Under the pieces are notes generated by a model that was not told where the DNA came from, searched no databases, and worked only from the letters and a program-made list of their open reading frames with translations. Position numbers and translations under genes: made by a program. DNA of 64,000 bases, taken from positions 124,001 through 188,000 of the forward strand of contig QVRM01004826.1 of the NCBI GenBank assembly GCA_003439945.1, in the 5' to 3' direction. How positions within the stretch are numbered: position 1 is the first letter of the stretch; each line of letters opens with the position of its first letter. Source of the DNA: Dermanyssus gallinae. Lineage: Eukaryota > Arthropoda > Arachnida > Mesostigmata > Dermanyssidae. Below are positions 10,022 to 22,064 of the stretch, one piece after another.

Positions 10022-13000
10022 GCAACTACGATTTGTGAGACAGAAAAATTCGACACACATTACCCTGCATAATCGCCGTAAATCGAGTACATTGTATTCG
10101 TTGTGATATTGTACAAACATCTTAAAGACACTAACTATTAGTCTGCTGTATTCGTGAAACGAGTACGTTTTCGACACAGACGTACAATTTCAGGTAATGC
10201 ATATTTTGCATTTCCCTAGGCGTGCATGTAGCGTAGTTTCCAAAGCTCGAACGAAGAATATATAAGATTTTATGTGATTTAACTACACTGTTCTAAAAGA
10301 CAATACGCTACATAAAGATAACACAATGAAGATGTAATCTCGATTCTTGAAGGCATTGTACAATGCATTCTGCACAAACAAGGCCCAACACATTTTTGTA
10401 GCAGGATCATTTAATTGTAGCTCGGCCGTGCTGGAGGCAAGGTAAACAACTTTTAAAAACGAAATTCAACTACTAGGTCTAATTACTGCCGGGCTTCGGT
10501 AGCGATTGTCAAAAATATAAGGAGACTCAGCATCAAAGAGACCCACTACCAATAAGCAACGGTGGCTCATATTTAAACGTGCTGTGTAAAACCGAGCAAT
10601 AAGGTTTAGTGGTTTAGACAAGGTGAATGCCGGAGTAAACCGTACAAGGGTTACATTTGCCTTACGGTTCATCAGTTTTTTAAAAGAAACATAAATAGAA
10701 CTCGTTCAAAATATCATTATTTTTATGATTGAAATAAAACAATTTAAAAGTGAAGTATAGAATAATATATTTAAATAAAGTTACTTTTTGTTTTAATATA
10801 CATTAGATGCTGCTGTTCGGTCTGTATCTTGATCACGGAGGGCCCCATGCAAGTATGTACGGCCTGTATCTGGCGGCCGCCATCGCCTCTCTCCTCTGTT
10901 AGCACGGGACCCTATGGGAGTCCGACATCGGGAATGCGGACCAAAACGGCTTGCGGTAATCATATTACGAATCGTACCACCATACATTAAGTACCTAAAT
11001 TAGCCTTATAAAATAGCCAACATTAACTCACAGCTTTCGCATTGCTTGTAAGGGACCTCGTAAATACGCCCCGCATCGGCGCGTCTTTAATCGATATTGC
11101 TATCTCCGAACTGTATTTTCTCTCCTCTGTCATTAAATGTTACATTCCACCGTCGCACAACACGAGAAGGAAAGTGGTCATGACGAACCTTGACTCACTC
11201 ACGCCACGCATGCTGCAGATCTCAACGTACTACGGCTAATAGTGCTGTGGACTCTGAGCGGGGTTTGAGCTTGAAAGCACCCTTACTACGGCATCATAAT
11301 CCGACGGCCTCTGTACTTCCGACGCAATTCAGCGAAACCAGCAAGCATAGAGAGCAAGTACTAGATAAGCGAGACATAAAGTGTGTGAAAGAATTGAAAT
11401 TGACTTATGAAGCGCCCGCCTACGGCCAGGGTGGCCAGAGATAAACCGACTTGGGCTTGCATGCTTCCGTTCTGCGACAAGGGAACAGACTGGATCCGGA
11501 CGAGATGAGTGCCAAGTTGGGTGGCATATTGCGTCGTCAACTGCCGTCTCCACATACGACGAACATCGACTTGGTGGCTTCATTGGCTTGCTATGCCCTG
11601 CTATCCTGCTTGCCTTGATCGGTTGCTGCCTGCTGTTCCCATGCCCAGTTTCAGGTCAGCCGCAGTTTTACCGATCCTGACAACACATGTCCGAACTGAC
11701 TCGGAAGACTCGTGGCTTCGGTCATCACCTTCACGGAACTTCTCTCTGGAGGTTGGTTGGCCTTTTGTCATCTCTCGAGGCGGGCGGGCAGCAGAAAGCA
11801 ACGACAATTTGGCCGGGGCGGGATCGGATTACGACGCTCTGATGCCCCCCCCCCCCCTGGTGGTGCAAGATGACGAAGGCGATGATGACAATGAAGGCGT
11901 CCGACCTAAATTGAACCGACGCTTTTGTCCCTCCCGGATCGGATGTAAACTTATTGGACTCAAGTTGAGCTGTAAGAACACCCACGCCGGTAGGTGCGGC
12001 TTTTCTATACCCAACTGCCCCCCCCCCCCCCGCTTGCCTTTGAACTACGGTTGATGAGTTTGACTCAGGTAGAACCGAAATTAGATTAGGAAAGCCGCGT
12101 CGGTGCAATTTGCAACATTGTTATTATGAGTAATATTACAAATATATATTTACAATACATCATTGTCAATTATCATTGTCATTACAATACATCATCTGGC
12201 GTGTCGGAAGCTTCCTACAGTCGAGAACGGCTTACATTTAAAAGCAAAACAGTACAGAGACAGGCACCGCGAAAACTACCCTAACACTGCTAGATAGCCT
12301 TGACGACGGAAGATAATTCGGTCTACTATATTTGACAGGATATACTAAAGTAAAGGCATACAAATATGTATTTATTTCTTCTACAAACAATTTAATCAAT
12401 GCTCAATTGCTTGAGATAACAGTGTACACAATGTGGTCGACTACGGCCTAACAACGAGTAAAACGCGTGCCAGATAATACTCTAATAAGATTATCAGTTG
12501 AGCAGTTTTATTTTTCAGCGTTCTTCAAGGTTTCATGCTCTAGATACATGCCTGCTGAAAACAAAATAATGAGTAAGGTCAATAATTTTCATTTTGTCGT
12601 TGCAGTCACTATACGCTGATAATTTTCTGCGCTTCATGTCCGCTCATTGAAGCTATGGTAAGAGAAGGATAGCAAATACATTTCACACGGTTAGATTTCC
12701 GATCGTCCGAATACGCTTAAGTTACATATGATTACCTACATTGATGCGATTAAGGGTAATTGCGAAGTGTAGCCTCTAGAAGCATATGAAGAAAACGGAC
12801 ACAAACTTGAACGGATAGATGCATTACGACATTGCCAAAAATTGTGTTGCAAACAGACTCACATTAGAATGTTCGTGGGTTAAGCAATTAGGCACCTTAA
12901 ATATGACACAAACAGCACTCTCTTAAAAACAGCACAACCAATCTGAACAGCTGATGTCATACACAAATCATTATACGGTGCGAGCATTTTGAACTTTTTA

Positions 13001-13447
13001 ACAACGCAATAATAAGAAACCCATAGAGTAAAATCCATACGAGTATAGATCTAAAAGTAAATTTTCTAAAAATTAGACTTTTGTCTCTGTATTCGTTTGT
13101 CAGTCACGCTTAGTATATAATTACCACATATCATACACGCCTTCACAAACTTTCCGACCATGTTATTGTAAATACACAAAGCAAATTCTCAACAAAGAGA
13201 TGATGCCACTTTCAACAAGCCAATCCGACAATTAGCAACAAAGAACTAGTAAAAATTCAATGTTTCTTCCATTAATGTCGTAACGCGGGGGTGTTCAGGT
13301 AGTTCCTTGTGCTGGACCTAGCGGTCCATACGCCCATACGGCTACACGCTACCTGATCCCGAAGCAAATCAACCATGCGTACTTTGGTTGTGTCTCTGCC
13401 TTCTTTTCTTCCCCACATCTTTTTCCCTCCCTCCCTCTCTCTCTCGC
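10022..13447. other. Quiet AT-rich intergenic block
   Basis: 3.4 kb with few simple repeats apart from C runs at 11847-11857 and 12018-12030. The longest frame, 11509-12054 (+), crosses both C runs and is overlapped on the other strand. Its composition is not protein-like, so it is not called. Confidence 0.45.
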
Positions 13448-13469
13448 TATATATATATATATATATATC
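13448..13469. repeat. Short (TA)n microsatellite
   Basis: Eleven TA units following a CCCT/CTCT run. Confidence 0.85.
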
Positions 13470-14265
13470 TATCCATCTACCTCTGGTACGCTTGCATCCT
13501 CCGCTTCGTCCCAAATTCGTCCCTTTTAATTGTTAAACCTAACCGATAAACAATGAAATAACCAATCATCCTCAGTGTGCGTTGGTACGTACTGAGGTAT
13601 CGTTCTCTCCCGGCATGCGATTCTTGTTCCTCATACGGCTTTCGTTTTCTCGTCTCTCATTGCTCTCGTTCTTCCCTCCGAGTACCGCGTATGTACACGC
13701 AGTCTCGACCCACCCCGACCAGCCAGCCAGGGAGCAAGACAGACAGGCCGGAGCGGGCTGGATGTCGGGCACGCAATGCAGCACCACGCCAAGCTGCTAT
13801 CCCGTGCCTGCGGTTTCTGTGTTGTCGAACATAAAAAACGCTGCGAACGCTCGACACTGAACCCCCCGAAACTGAGCTGGCTCGGGCGCCGAACCAAGTC
13901 GAGCCGACGCGTTGCAATATGGCACCACCACCACTACCACGTTCACCACCACCACCAACTCCACCACCACCACCACAATCATCATCAACGTCACGACTGC
14001 CATTGGCGGCCATTATCACCGTCACGAGCAACGGACAGAAGTGTGGCCCCAAGCCCACCAAGACGCTGCCCCCGCCGCCACCACCACTGAATTCGAAGCA
14101 AACGTCTCTTCCTGATTCCTCCTTTTTCCACCTCCTCTGCCAGATTTTCCCTAGCACGGCTACGAAAGCCACAGCAGTAGCAGCAGCAGCTTACACAGTT
14201 GCTCACTCAACGACGATTAAGAAAGACGAAAAGCGAGTGGCGTAAATTGTGTGCAGATATTGAAA

Positions 14266-14268
<3 letters not shown>
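13470..14268. other. GC-rich intergenic with ACC/CAC triplets
   Basis: CAC/ACC triplets at about 13922-13990 give poly-Pro, poly-His and poly-Thr frames. No domain or splice structure stands out. Confidence 0.4.

Positions 14269-14301
<33 letters not shown>
14269..14301. repeat. (TA)n microsatellite
   Basis: Sixteen TA units, pure. Confidence 0.9.
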
Positions 14302-14304
<3 letters not shown>

Positions 14305-15524
14305 GACGAAGTGAGTGAGCGAAAAAGCTCGCGAGAATGAGAGAGGTAAATCCGTTAAGAGTACTGTGAGTCTGCCGATGTGGTGGTTCAGTTGCGAGCG
14401 CCACGTGGACCATCGCCCCATCGCCGCCGCCACCGCCACCAACGACAAGAGGTTGATATGCAGATAGTTCTGCGAAAATTGCTATGCCCTATCCATCCAA
14501 ACAACTACGGTGAAAACAGACATAACAGCCGCAGCAGCAGCCGCAGCAGCCGAGCCCATTGCAGATGGCGGATAACTGAGGTGGATCCGATTTCGCGATT
14601 TCGTGTTTAGTCTCCTCCGTCGACGGTGTCATTCTACGACGCGCGCATTGTTTCCGTCCCTTTACCTCGCTTTTGTGCGACTGCGAAGAGCTGCTTCTAT
14701 TTGTCGTGATTTCTCCCCTTTCCCGCGCGCTCTTGCTCTCTCTCTCTCTCTGTATCTTTTTGTCTTTGCTTCTTTTTGTTTCTCCATTTCTGCTTGTATC
14801 TGTTTTTTGCTCCTGCCGCTATAGCCCGCCGCAGACGGTGAATGAAGCACACACGGACACGTTCGTCTGCCGACATCCGTTGGAAGTCCGGGGCAATCGT
14901 GTCGTTCCGGGGGGCACGGGGCAGCGACGACTTCGCGGGACGACGGTATTGCACGGCTCGTCATAGAATTAGCGGTAAAAGCGGTAGTGGTATTGTATAG
15001 TAACGCTAGTAGTGCGACGTCGTAGTATAAATCCACAATAGCTCGCGTAACAGTTGTATTCACCGTAATAGCCGTAGTAGTGGTACGGGGGTGTGCATAT
15101 TGGGGAGAAGAAAATGTGGAACGTCGGGGGGAAGGGTGGGTGGGTGGGTGTGGGGTGTGACGAAGAAATGGGAGGGAGGGGCAACGCATGTGGGATATTG
15201 TTAGCAGATTGAAGCAGTCACATTCAATTGATCCGAAGCCAAGCTTCTCGTTGGCTGCTATTACCTCGTTGGCTGCTCGCTTACTCGCTCGCTCGCTCGT
15301 ACCTTGACACTGTACTATGACGACAAGGACAACGACGCGCTGACACCCTCTCAACCCCTAAACCCCTCCCCGCTGGCCCAACGGGCGCTTCTGCAATTGT
15401 TTCCACTACTGCTACTATTACTACTACTACTACTACCCCCTTGCACCACAACAGAGCGCGCGGCTTTCGACTGACTCTCGGAACAGGGCGGTTATCCAAA
15501 CTTTGTCATCGAAGTCTTCCGTCC

Positions 15525-15547
15525 CCCTTGTACCTTATTGACGGCGC
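15525..15547 (+). repeat. Inverted repeat, left arm (23 bp)
   Basis: Exact reverse complement of 15844-15866, with a 296-base spacer. The first 20 bases read CCCTTGTACCTTATTGACGG. Confidence 0.9.
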
Positions 15548-15843
15548 TCCAAGCCATTGCCATAGACGTGCTGGCTGGCTAGTGAACATGCGAGCGGCCC
15601 CACCCGGCTCATCGTCGTGCATCTGGGCGCCCTACACTCTGGCGGCCGAGAAGATCCGAGATCGAGTCGGCGAACACAATGGTCGGCTGCCGGTCGTCGC
15701 TGCTCCTGTGTTCCCTGCTTTGCTGGACTGGACTCAGTTCGGCTGGGATGCTACGGCTGTTTCCACTGTCGCTGGCGTGCGGCCGTCCTGTGGCCATGAG
15801 GGGGGGGGGGGGGGGCGCGAACGCAGGCGGCGGTACAGGGGGC

Positions 15844-15866
15844 GCGCCGTCAATAAGGTACAAGGG
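15844..15866 (-). repeat. Inverted repeat, right arm (23 bp)
   Basis: Exact reverse complement of 15525-15547. Because the arms are inverted, both strands read the same peptide, PLYLIDGAP, in long open frames. Confidence 0.9.
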
Positions 15867-16439
15867 TGGCGGTGACGTCGACAGGGACGGCGAACACAAA
15901 AACGACTGACTCGTCGTGGATCGGATTTGACTGATTAACGTCGACTGCGTCACGCTGCGGCACTGAATGGGACAATACATCGGTGTACGGCGTCGACGGA
16001 AAAGCAGTCCGCAACCTCCGTCTTTCCAACCGACCGCCAACATTATCGCCTCTTTGTTGAGGAGTTGATTTTGTCGCTCTAGGTTAACGCTACAAACGCC
16101 GCTTTTCAACGATCAGCGACAACAGTAGCACCAGAACTACCATCATGGCAGCGGTGGTGCCATCTTGTCTCTTGTCGATGGCGGACGGCAGTACTACAAC
16201 ATTTGTCGTGACCTTACGACCCAAGCGTCTACGGAACAGCTTGACGAGGCTGCCGATCTGAATTGGGATCTGCAGCTAACTTGCTTGCAATGGAACTGAT
16301 AGATATGACAGCAAAAGCTAAGTTTGTTTTTAACTTAATTGGGAGTGGATGGTAATGCACCATCTCCTTTTATTGAGATATCTGTGCTCCCCGTTGTTTT
16401 TTCAATCATGGTCGATTATTAGTTCACTTCGGCATTCAT

Positions 16440-16558
16440 CTTGTTTAAATTGGAAACCATGAAAACCAATTTAGGAGTGGCCGGTCTGGGTCTCGAACCC
16501 AGGCCTCCCGAATGCAAGGCAAAGGCTTTTGCCACTAAGCCATCTTGCTCGGTAACAC
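16440..16558 (-). mobile_element. tRNA-like SINE (family 2)
   Basis: On the - strand an A-box (TGGCTTAGTGGC, 16542-16531) matches the tRNA internal promoter consensus. A B-box core (GGGTTCGAGACCC, 16500-16488) lies inside a 5-bp T-stem (CTGGG/CCCAG). Spacing is tRNA-like, and a CTTGCAT loop would give a TGC anticodon. The anticodon stem pairs poorly and the acceptor stem is not convincing, so this is more likely a tRNA-derived SINE head than a working tRNA. The downstream tail has a small hairpin with AAATTGG and CCAATTT arms. Confidence 0.65.
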
Positions 16559-16619
16559 TCGGTAAGTTTTGACGAAGTAGTGTGTTATAAGCAGATACAT
16601 GATGCAAGATGCAAAACGA

Positions 16620-18648
16620 TAGTTTGATAAAGCGAGTCTCTTCTTTAGGACTAGAATATGATCAGACGTCTCACACTGGCCGTCCGCAGTCCACAGCTTT
16701 GTTGCTATATTAGCAGGAAAAGTCGTTTTCCCGATCTATGTTTGGCGACCCATTAAGAGACGCAGGTATTCCCGGCGCATATGATTGCATACGTATGTCT
16801 TCTAATGCGTACCACAACTTCACTTATGAGCCTTCTCTTCTCTCGCATGAACGTATCGTTCTCCTAAGGGAACAAAAATAACGATTCAGCCAGCCTAGGT
16901 TATATAGAACGTTGGTTTTCGTCACCATCAGGCCGGCCGTACAATATTGCTAGGGCGCGCTGGAAGCTGAGCGCTGGGCGTCAATTCAGACAGTTAGCAA
17001 CAATGACAACGAGGTTCATCTCGCTTTGTTTATGTTACTGCGTTTCATCCAACCTGGCATCCGATACTCGTCCTGCACTAGTCAATGACCCCATCCTGTT
17101 CTGCCTGATTAGTGTGTGCGCGCAGGCCAGGCGCTCCCCAGCGTCCGCTTAGGTGAAGCTGCCAGGTACAGATAATCGAAATCAATGGCCCTTCGCGGCT
17201 GCCAGCCTTTCGCTGGCCGACTGCGTGTCTTTCTTCAGCGTTCGTAGCGTTCAGTGCGATGGGACCTCTCTTTCCTCTTTTGTCTTTATTGGCTTATTCC
17301 TGCTAAAGCCCTGCTGGCCGGCCGGCCGTCCGGTCCGACCGATCATTTTTTCGCTCTTGTCCGAACGTCGATCATTCCACGCACCTACGGCAGAAGCAGC
17401 ACCACTAGCAATGGCGGCTGATCTAGCCGATCTTCTCAGCTGCCTCGTCCGCCGCTTAGGCACACCCCCCCCCCCCCGCCCGCCTTCAACGAGCAAACGA
17501 GAGAAACGACTGCGACTGATTTCGTTTTTCTTCCGCGGCCTCCTCCTGCTGGCCCTTGCTATGCCTTTACCTCCGAAGAATAAGAACGAACAAAAAAGAA
17601 AAGAAGATTGGCAAACGTTCTCCCTCTTTTCTCCCCGTGATCCCGGTTGCCCCAACGCCTCGCCCCATACCAATAGTGGAGGCCAGTGGACGATGGCGGC
17701 ACAGCGGTCGGTCTGTTCGTGGCGGATCGACCCTTTACCCCCTTCGCCGCCCGTGCTCCCCCGTGGTCGAATATATGGATCTTCTTCGTCTTCTTCTTCT
17801 TCCTCATCGTTTTGAAGCTTCTTCGGATCATATGCACACATGCAGACTCCACGACGATTACAGACCGGTCGCCAGTTTTGCGCGGTGTGTCGATCGGGTG
17901 GCGTCGAACGGTTCTGGACGGCGCAAGCCACGTTCCTTTCGTTTCTGTTCCCCTGTTCGTTTGACGGGGGGGGAGTCAAAGTTCCTGCTGATCTTGCCCG
18001 AGCAAACTTCAGTCAGTCAGCCAGCTCGCGGCACACAGGCATCCGTCTGGCAAGGGGCACAAGAGAGCCACTTCACGGTGGCGTCGCTGCAAGGAGGCGC
18101 ACAACGTACGGCGCAGCCTTTTGGATAGCAGACCTCTGGGAGCCAATTTACCGGGCCATTTCCAAATGGGGCCACCCCCGCTCTAACTCGAACCAGTGAA
18201 AACTGCGCTGCTGGCTGGCTGGCAAGCGTGAATGAGAGAGCGAAATGTCGAATGGCTTCGATAAATCGTAATATCATGACAAATGGCGCAATTCAGTTTG
18301 ATTGTTGCGTTTCGCTCAGCTGGCGCTGCTGGTGCGGATCATGCCGTTTACAAGAGAAAGTAGCGAACCTCAGGGATCTCGACGCACGCCCATCAGTGAC
18401 TCGGTCGCTCTACATCCACCCTTCGACAACCGACAAAAACACCGCGTAGCAGATAGCTATGCGCTAATCAGACTACGATCTCCGATCTGTACACGAGTTA
18501 CAATGCTGACGACCGTCTTCGTATGGAAGCGTCTATGGCCACCACAGCAACCAACTTACATGTGCGTTGTTTTCGTGAAACAAAGAAACGTACTTATCGT
18601 GCTCAAACAGGATATTCCGCATTATCGCGAATAAGCCCTTAAATGACC
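16620..18648. other. GC-rich block, no supported gene
   Basis: Frames of 220 codons (+, 17153-17815) and 242 codons (-, 17251-17979) face each other across 17.2-18.0 kb. Both are biased by a TCT/TTC triplet run (17779-17806) and a C run (17465-17478). Neither contains a recognisable domain. The block could include a promoter or a 5' exon, but nothing in it is decisive. Confidence 0.35.

Positions 18649-18689
<41 letters not shown>
18649..18689. repeat. (TA)n microsatellite
   Basis: About 20 TA units, pure. Confidence 0.95.
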
Positions 18690-18692
<3 letters not shown>

Positions 18693-21294
18693 GTACGAGT
18701 CTGCTTGTGGCTGGTAAAAGGGCGCCGCGCATAATTTAACCCGTTGTTAAATTTTCGAAACTACGTATGCTCGTAAAGACCAGTAACATCCTCGCATACG
18801 ACAAACGATATCAGAAATGAACACGGCCGACTACGCAGAGATAATGGATAACCAATGGTCCTGCTCTTTAAAAGAGTCCCACTGCGCGATCAATACCTGT
18901 ATCATAATAATAATAATGGGAAGACCAAGATAGTCTGGCAAAAGCTATGACTGTGTGTCAGATATACTACTCTAACAGCGTTATGGAGCTTCAGCGACAG
19001 CTCCTTTGCTAATGTGCCGAGACACCGCTAGCAGAGCTGCTATTCGCCAAGGCATGGCGCCGAATAAGCGCGTCTTGTCCAACAAGGGCAAACTTGGCCC
19101 ACCCTTCTGCAGAGGCACAATCTTCCTTTTCGCGTTCCTACGACAGCTCGACCAACACCCACCGCAAAGTTTTCACCGGCAGTCCTAGCCGATACGACGT
19201 GACATCTTCCCCCAGTGCCTGCACTTCTCCGCACAAACGCGCCCGCTTGCTTCGGAATGGACTCAAATCAACCGAGATGTTGTACCCTGCCTCGCCTCGA
19301 GAGCAGGGAACAAAAAAATAAAGCGAAGTCACCTCTCACGTTGACAGACTTAAACGCCCTCACATGAAGATGCCTTTCACAAGACGGAGTAGATTATCCT
19401 AAGCGTCAAATGGCATCAAAACACCGCATTTACAGATCGACGAGTTTGTGCGTATATTTTATAAATAAATACATACTGTGTAGTGTAGTTCACACATCAC
19501 TAGGTAATTATTGGATAACTTGATGAAAAATAACGCTGAATCAACAAGCGTCAAAAAATGTCATCATATCAAACATAGATCAGGATGAAGTAAACTGAGT
19601 GGTCATCATCAACAATTTTGAATTAACACACAATATACATATATACACTTGGTAACAAAACGTGTTGAGCATTGCTCTGCTGTTACATTTCCCTGGCGGA
19701 GTAAACCAAAATAAGTCGAGTGTGGGGGGCGCTAAATGTGTCCAAAACGATAAAGACGAAATAGTGGCATTTTATAGCCTTACACCAGTCAACTCTCTTA
19801 AAACCCCCTGATAAGTCTTGAAGAAATGGCCCACACGACCGTTCCGAGTAGAGGCACATGCTAGCTTTAAGCGCAAACGTATATAGGATTAAAAATATCG
19901 TTTATCGAACAGGTTCAAGACAAACATAATGCAAAACTAATTTGAGACAAAAAAAAAAATAATAATGTATCTTGCTCTAATGAGTCATTGATTTTCTGTA
20001 TACTGGAGAGGTTGAAATTCTTAGATTTTTTTTAATCTACGAATTCTTATCTCCCCAATAAGAAATAGTTGTCGTCGGCAAAGCAAACCCCTGTTAACTT
20101 CAAATGAAACTTATGAACTGCATACGTTATTACATTCTAATACAAAAAAGAGCCTTTTAGACACTCTAATATTAGTGATAACGATTTTCGAGAAAGAATC
20201 AACAATATTTCCTTGCTCCTATTTTTAATAGAAGGGGGGTAAACCTACAGAACTTAGCACCAACATTACGTGGTTTACAAGAATAGTCTGAAGAATCAAT
20301 AAGTCAAACGCCTGCGAGACATCGACGAGTGTTTCAACATCAGCAACTCCACCACGCCACTGGTGTCTAAATGCGAAACACCTAATAGGAATTCGCAATG
20401 ATTCCTCGAGAAGGCGAAAACGCGAGAGTCTTACGCCTCGTTGTCATAACCTCTATACGTACATGTACGCAGCGACCACCACTTGCGTCGTAGCAAACAG
20501 GCAGAAAAAGCTGCAATTCGTTCTAAGATAAAGTCGCGAATAGTCAACATTTACCCTCTAGAGTTATTATTACTATTACAATTGCTGCTGCTGTCATTAT
20601 TGTTGTTATTGTTGTCGTCGTCGTTTTGTTATTTGAGTTGTCCGAAAGGAAATAATAACCGGTGAATGACCCGCAACAATTGGTGCAGTCCGGGTATGCC
20701 CGGCAAAGCCCGCTAGCACTGCCCGCTTACGCACGGCCAATGTTATTTGCTACAACTGCCGTTTGTTGGATCTAACGTCATGCGATATGTCTCAGCATGA
20801 TACGGCATGATTCGGAATGATTCAGACTTAATTGCTTACTATGAGTCAGCACCCCACCGGGATGGCCGGTCTGTGCAGCTTCGCTCTAACGCAAACAAGC
20901 AATTTTCAACAAGGACACAACGAACAATGAAGTAACTATGACTCGTTTCCAACACGTCTTTCCGTAATACACGCGAATTATGCGTGCGGCAAGCACCTTC
21001 GTCGCAAATAGAAAGTTGATCAGATGTGTAAACTCCCTATAACAACACCCCATTGGTTTGTCGATTATGAAAGGCAAGGCATACGAGACGGACTAGATAG
21101 CTACGAATTCATTTTAGCATACTGTCGTGGTTTATTCGAAAACTGTCAAGACTAAGAATAACAAATAGGTGACTGCCATCGATTTCGGATCGACTCGCTA
21201 ACGTCTCAAACCTACTGATACAGAGAGTACTACAGTGGTACTGGTCAGAATGCCTGCTGTCTTGGCTTAATGAGCATAATGACAAGAGTACCCT
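18690..21294. other. AT-rich intergenic block
   Basis: No gene seen. A triplet-rich patch (TTA, TTG, GTC) lies at 20563-20640. Otherwise unique-looking. Confidence 0.45.
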
Positions 21295-21345
21295 TTTGTT
21301 GTTGTTGCTGTTGCTGCTGTTGTGTTGTTGTTGTCGTTGTCACTG
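21295..21345. repeat. GTT/GCT triplet microsatellite
   Basis: Imperfect (GTT)n/(GCT)n, about 50 bases. Confidence 0.8.
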
Positions 21346-21924
21346 TAAGGAAGCAGGTCTACTCACTCTTTTCGTGCCGACAGCACTTAAGATAGATGAG
21401 AATTGTATTTGCGTAGGACGCTATTCAACTGTCATTGGACCCTCATGTGCTCAACTTAACAAAGTGGGGGGCTTTCATGAGCACCATTTTCTCCTCCTCC
21501 TTCATCTCTCTTTTTTTCTCTTTATTTCTTTCTTTCTCCATCTCTATCTTTCTGTTTATATCATCCCGTTTTCTATCCCCCCTCTCTCTCTCTCTCATAC
21601 ATGCAAATTGATTCTCTCTCTCACTATAGCTGAGTCCGCGCGTCTAAGTTGATCTAGCGATACCGTCTAGTGACGAATCGACGCCGCAGGGCCGCAGTTC
21701 GCTTGTTCGCGGGAGAGGCAAAACGGGGCAGTTTGTGCTGCTGCTGCCGCTGCTGCAGCGCACAAACACTCCACACGTACGCACTGAGCTAGGACCACTA
21801 TTTCTGCACAGTATTACTTATTACTGCTACTACTTCTGCAACAATAACAACACCTACTACAGCATTGCACACTACTGCTGCTGCTGCCGCTGCTGCTGCA
21901 CGTGTCTCTTGCTGTTCACGGAAG

Positions 21925-22064
21925 TGCAACTGCCGAAGATGGATCACCCCGCCACCACCGTTGCCGCCGCTGCCTCCGCCACAGATGACCGCCCTGTTTT
22001 GCCCAGTGATAGCGGAATGACCAACCCCACGATGCACCACTACCACCACTCCATGCCATTTTAG
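21925..22064 (+). CDS. Candidate terminal exon, unknown protein
   Basis: A CTG-rich pyrimidine tract ends in TTCACGGAAG, which could be a splice acceptor (AG at 21923-21924). After it the frame reads QLPKMDHPATTVAAAASAT, then a segment ending TMHHYHHSMPF and a TAG at 22062-22064. The alanine, His/Tyr and Met-rich tail and the third-position C/G bias resemble the C-terminus of a developmental transcription factor, but I do not recognise a family. It could instead be a chance frame beside the CTG repeat. An ATG at 21939 would give only 41 residues. No upstream exon was identified. Confidence 0.3.

Larger units (their letters stand above)
14302..16418. other. GC-rich intergenic, no supported gene
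   Basis: Contains TAC triplets near 15408-15435, a G run at 15799-15815, and the 23-bp inverted repeat pair listed separately. Frames of 144-230 codons overlap on both strands and show no recognisable family. Confidence 0.4.

Noticed and set aside
11509..12054. 181-codon plus-strand frame
   Set aside because: It spans two C runs, is mirrored by minus-strand frames, and shows no coding bias or domain.
17153..17979. Opposed frames of 220 and 242 codons
   Set aside because: Both are driven by GC content, a C run and TCT triplets. No domain, no convincing splice sites, and both strands are open at once.
20009..20050. GAGAGGTTGAAATTCTTAGA resembles a conserved small-subunit rRNA segment
   Set aside because: The match is about 20 bases, with an extra T, and neighbouring sequence does not continue the rRNA on either side.
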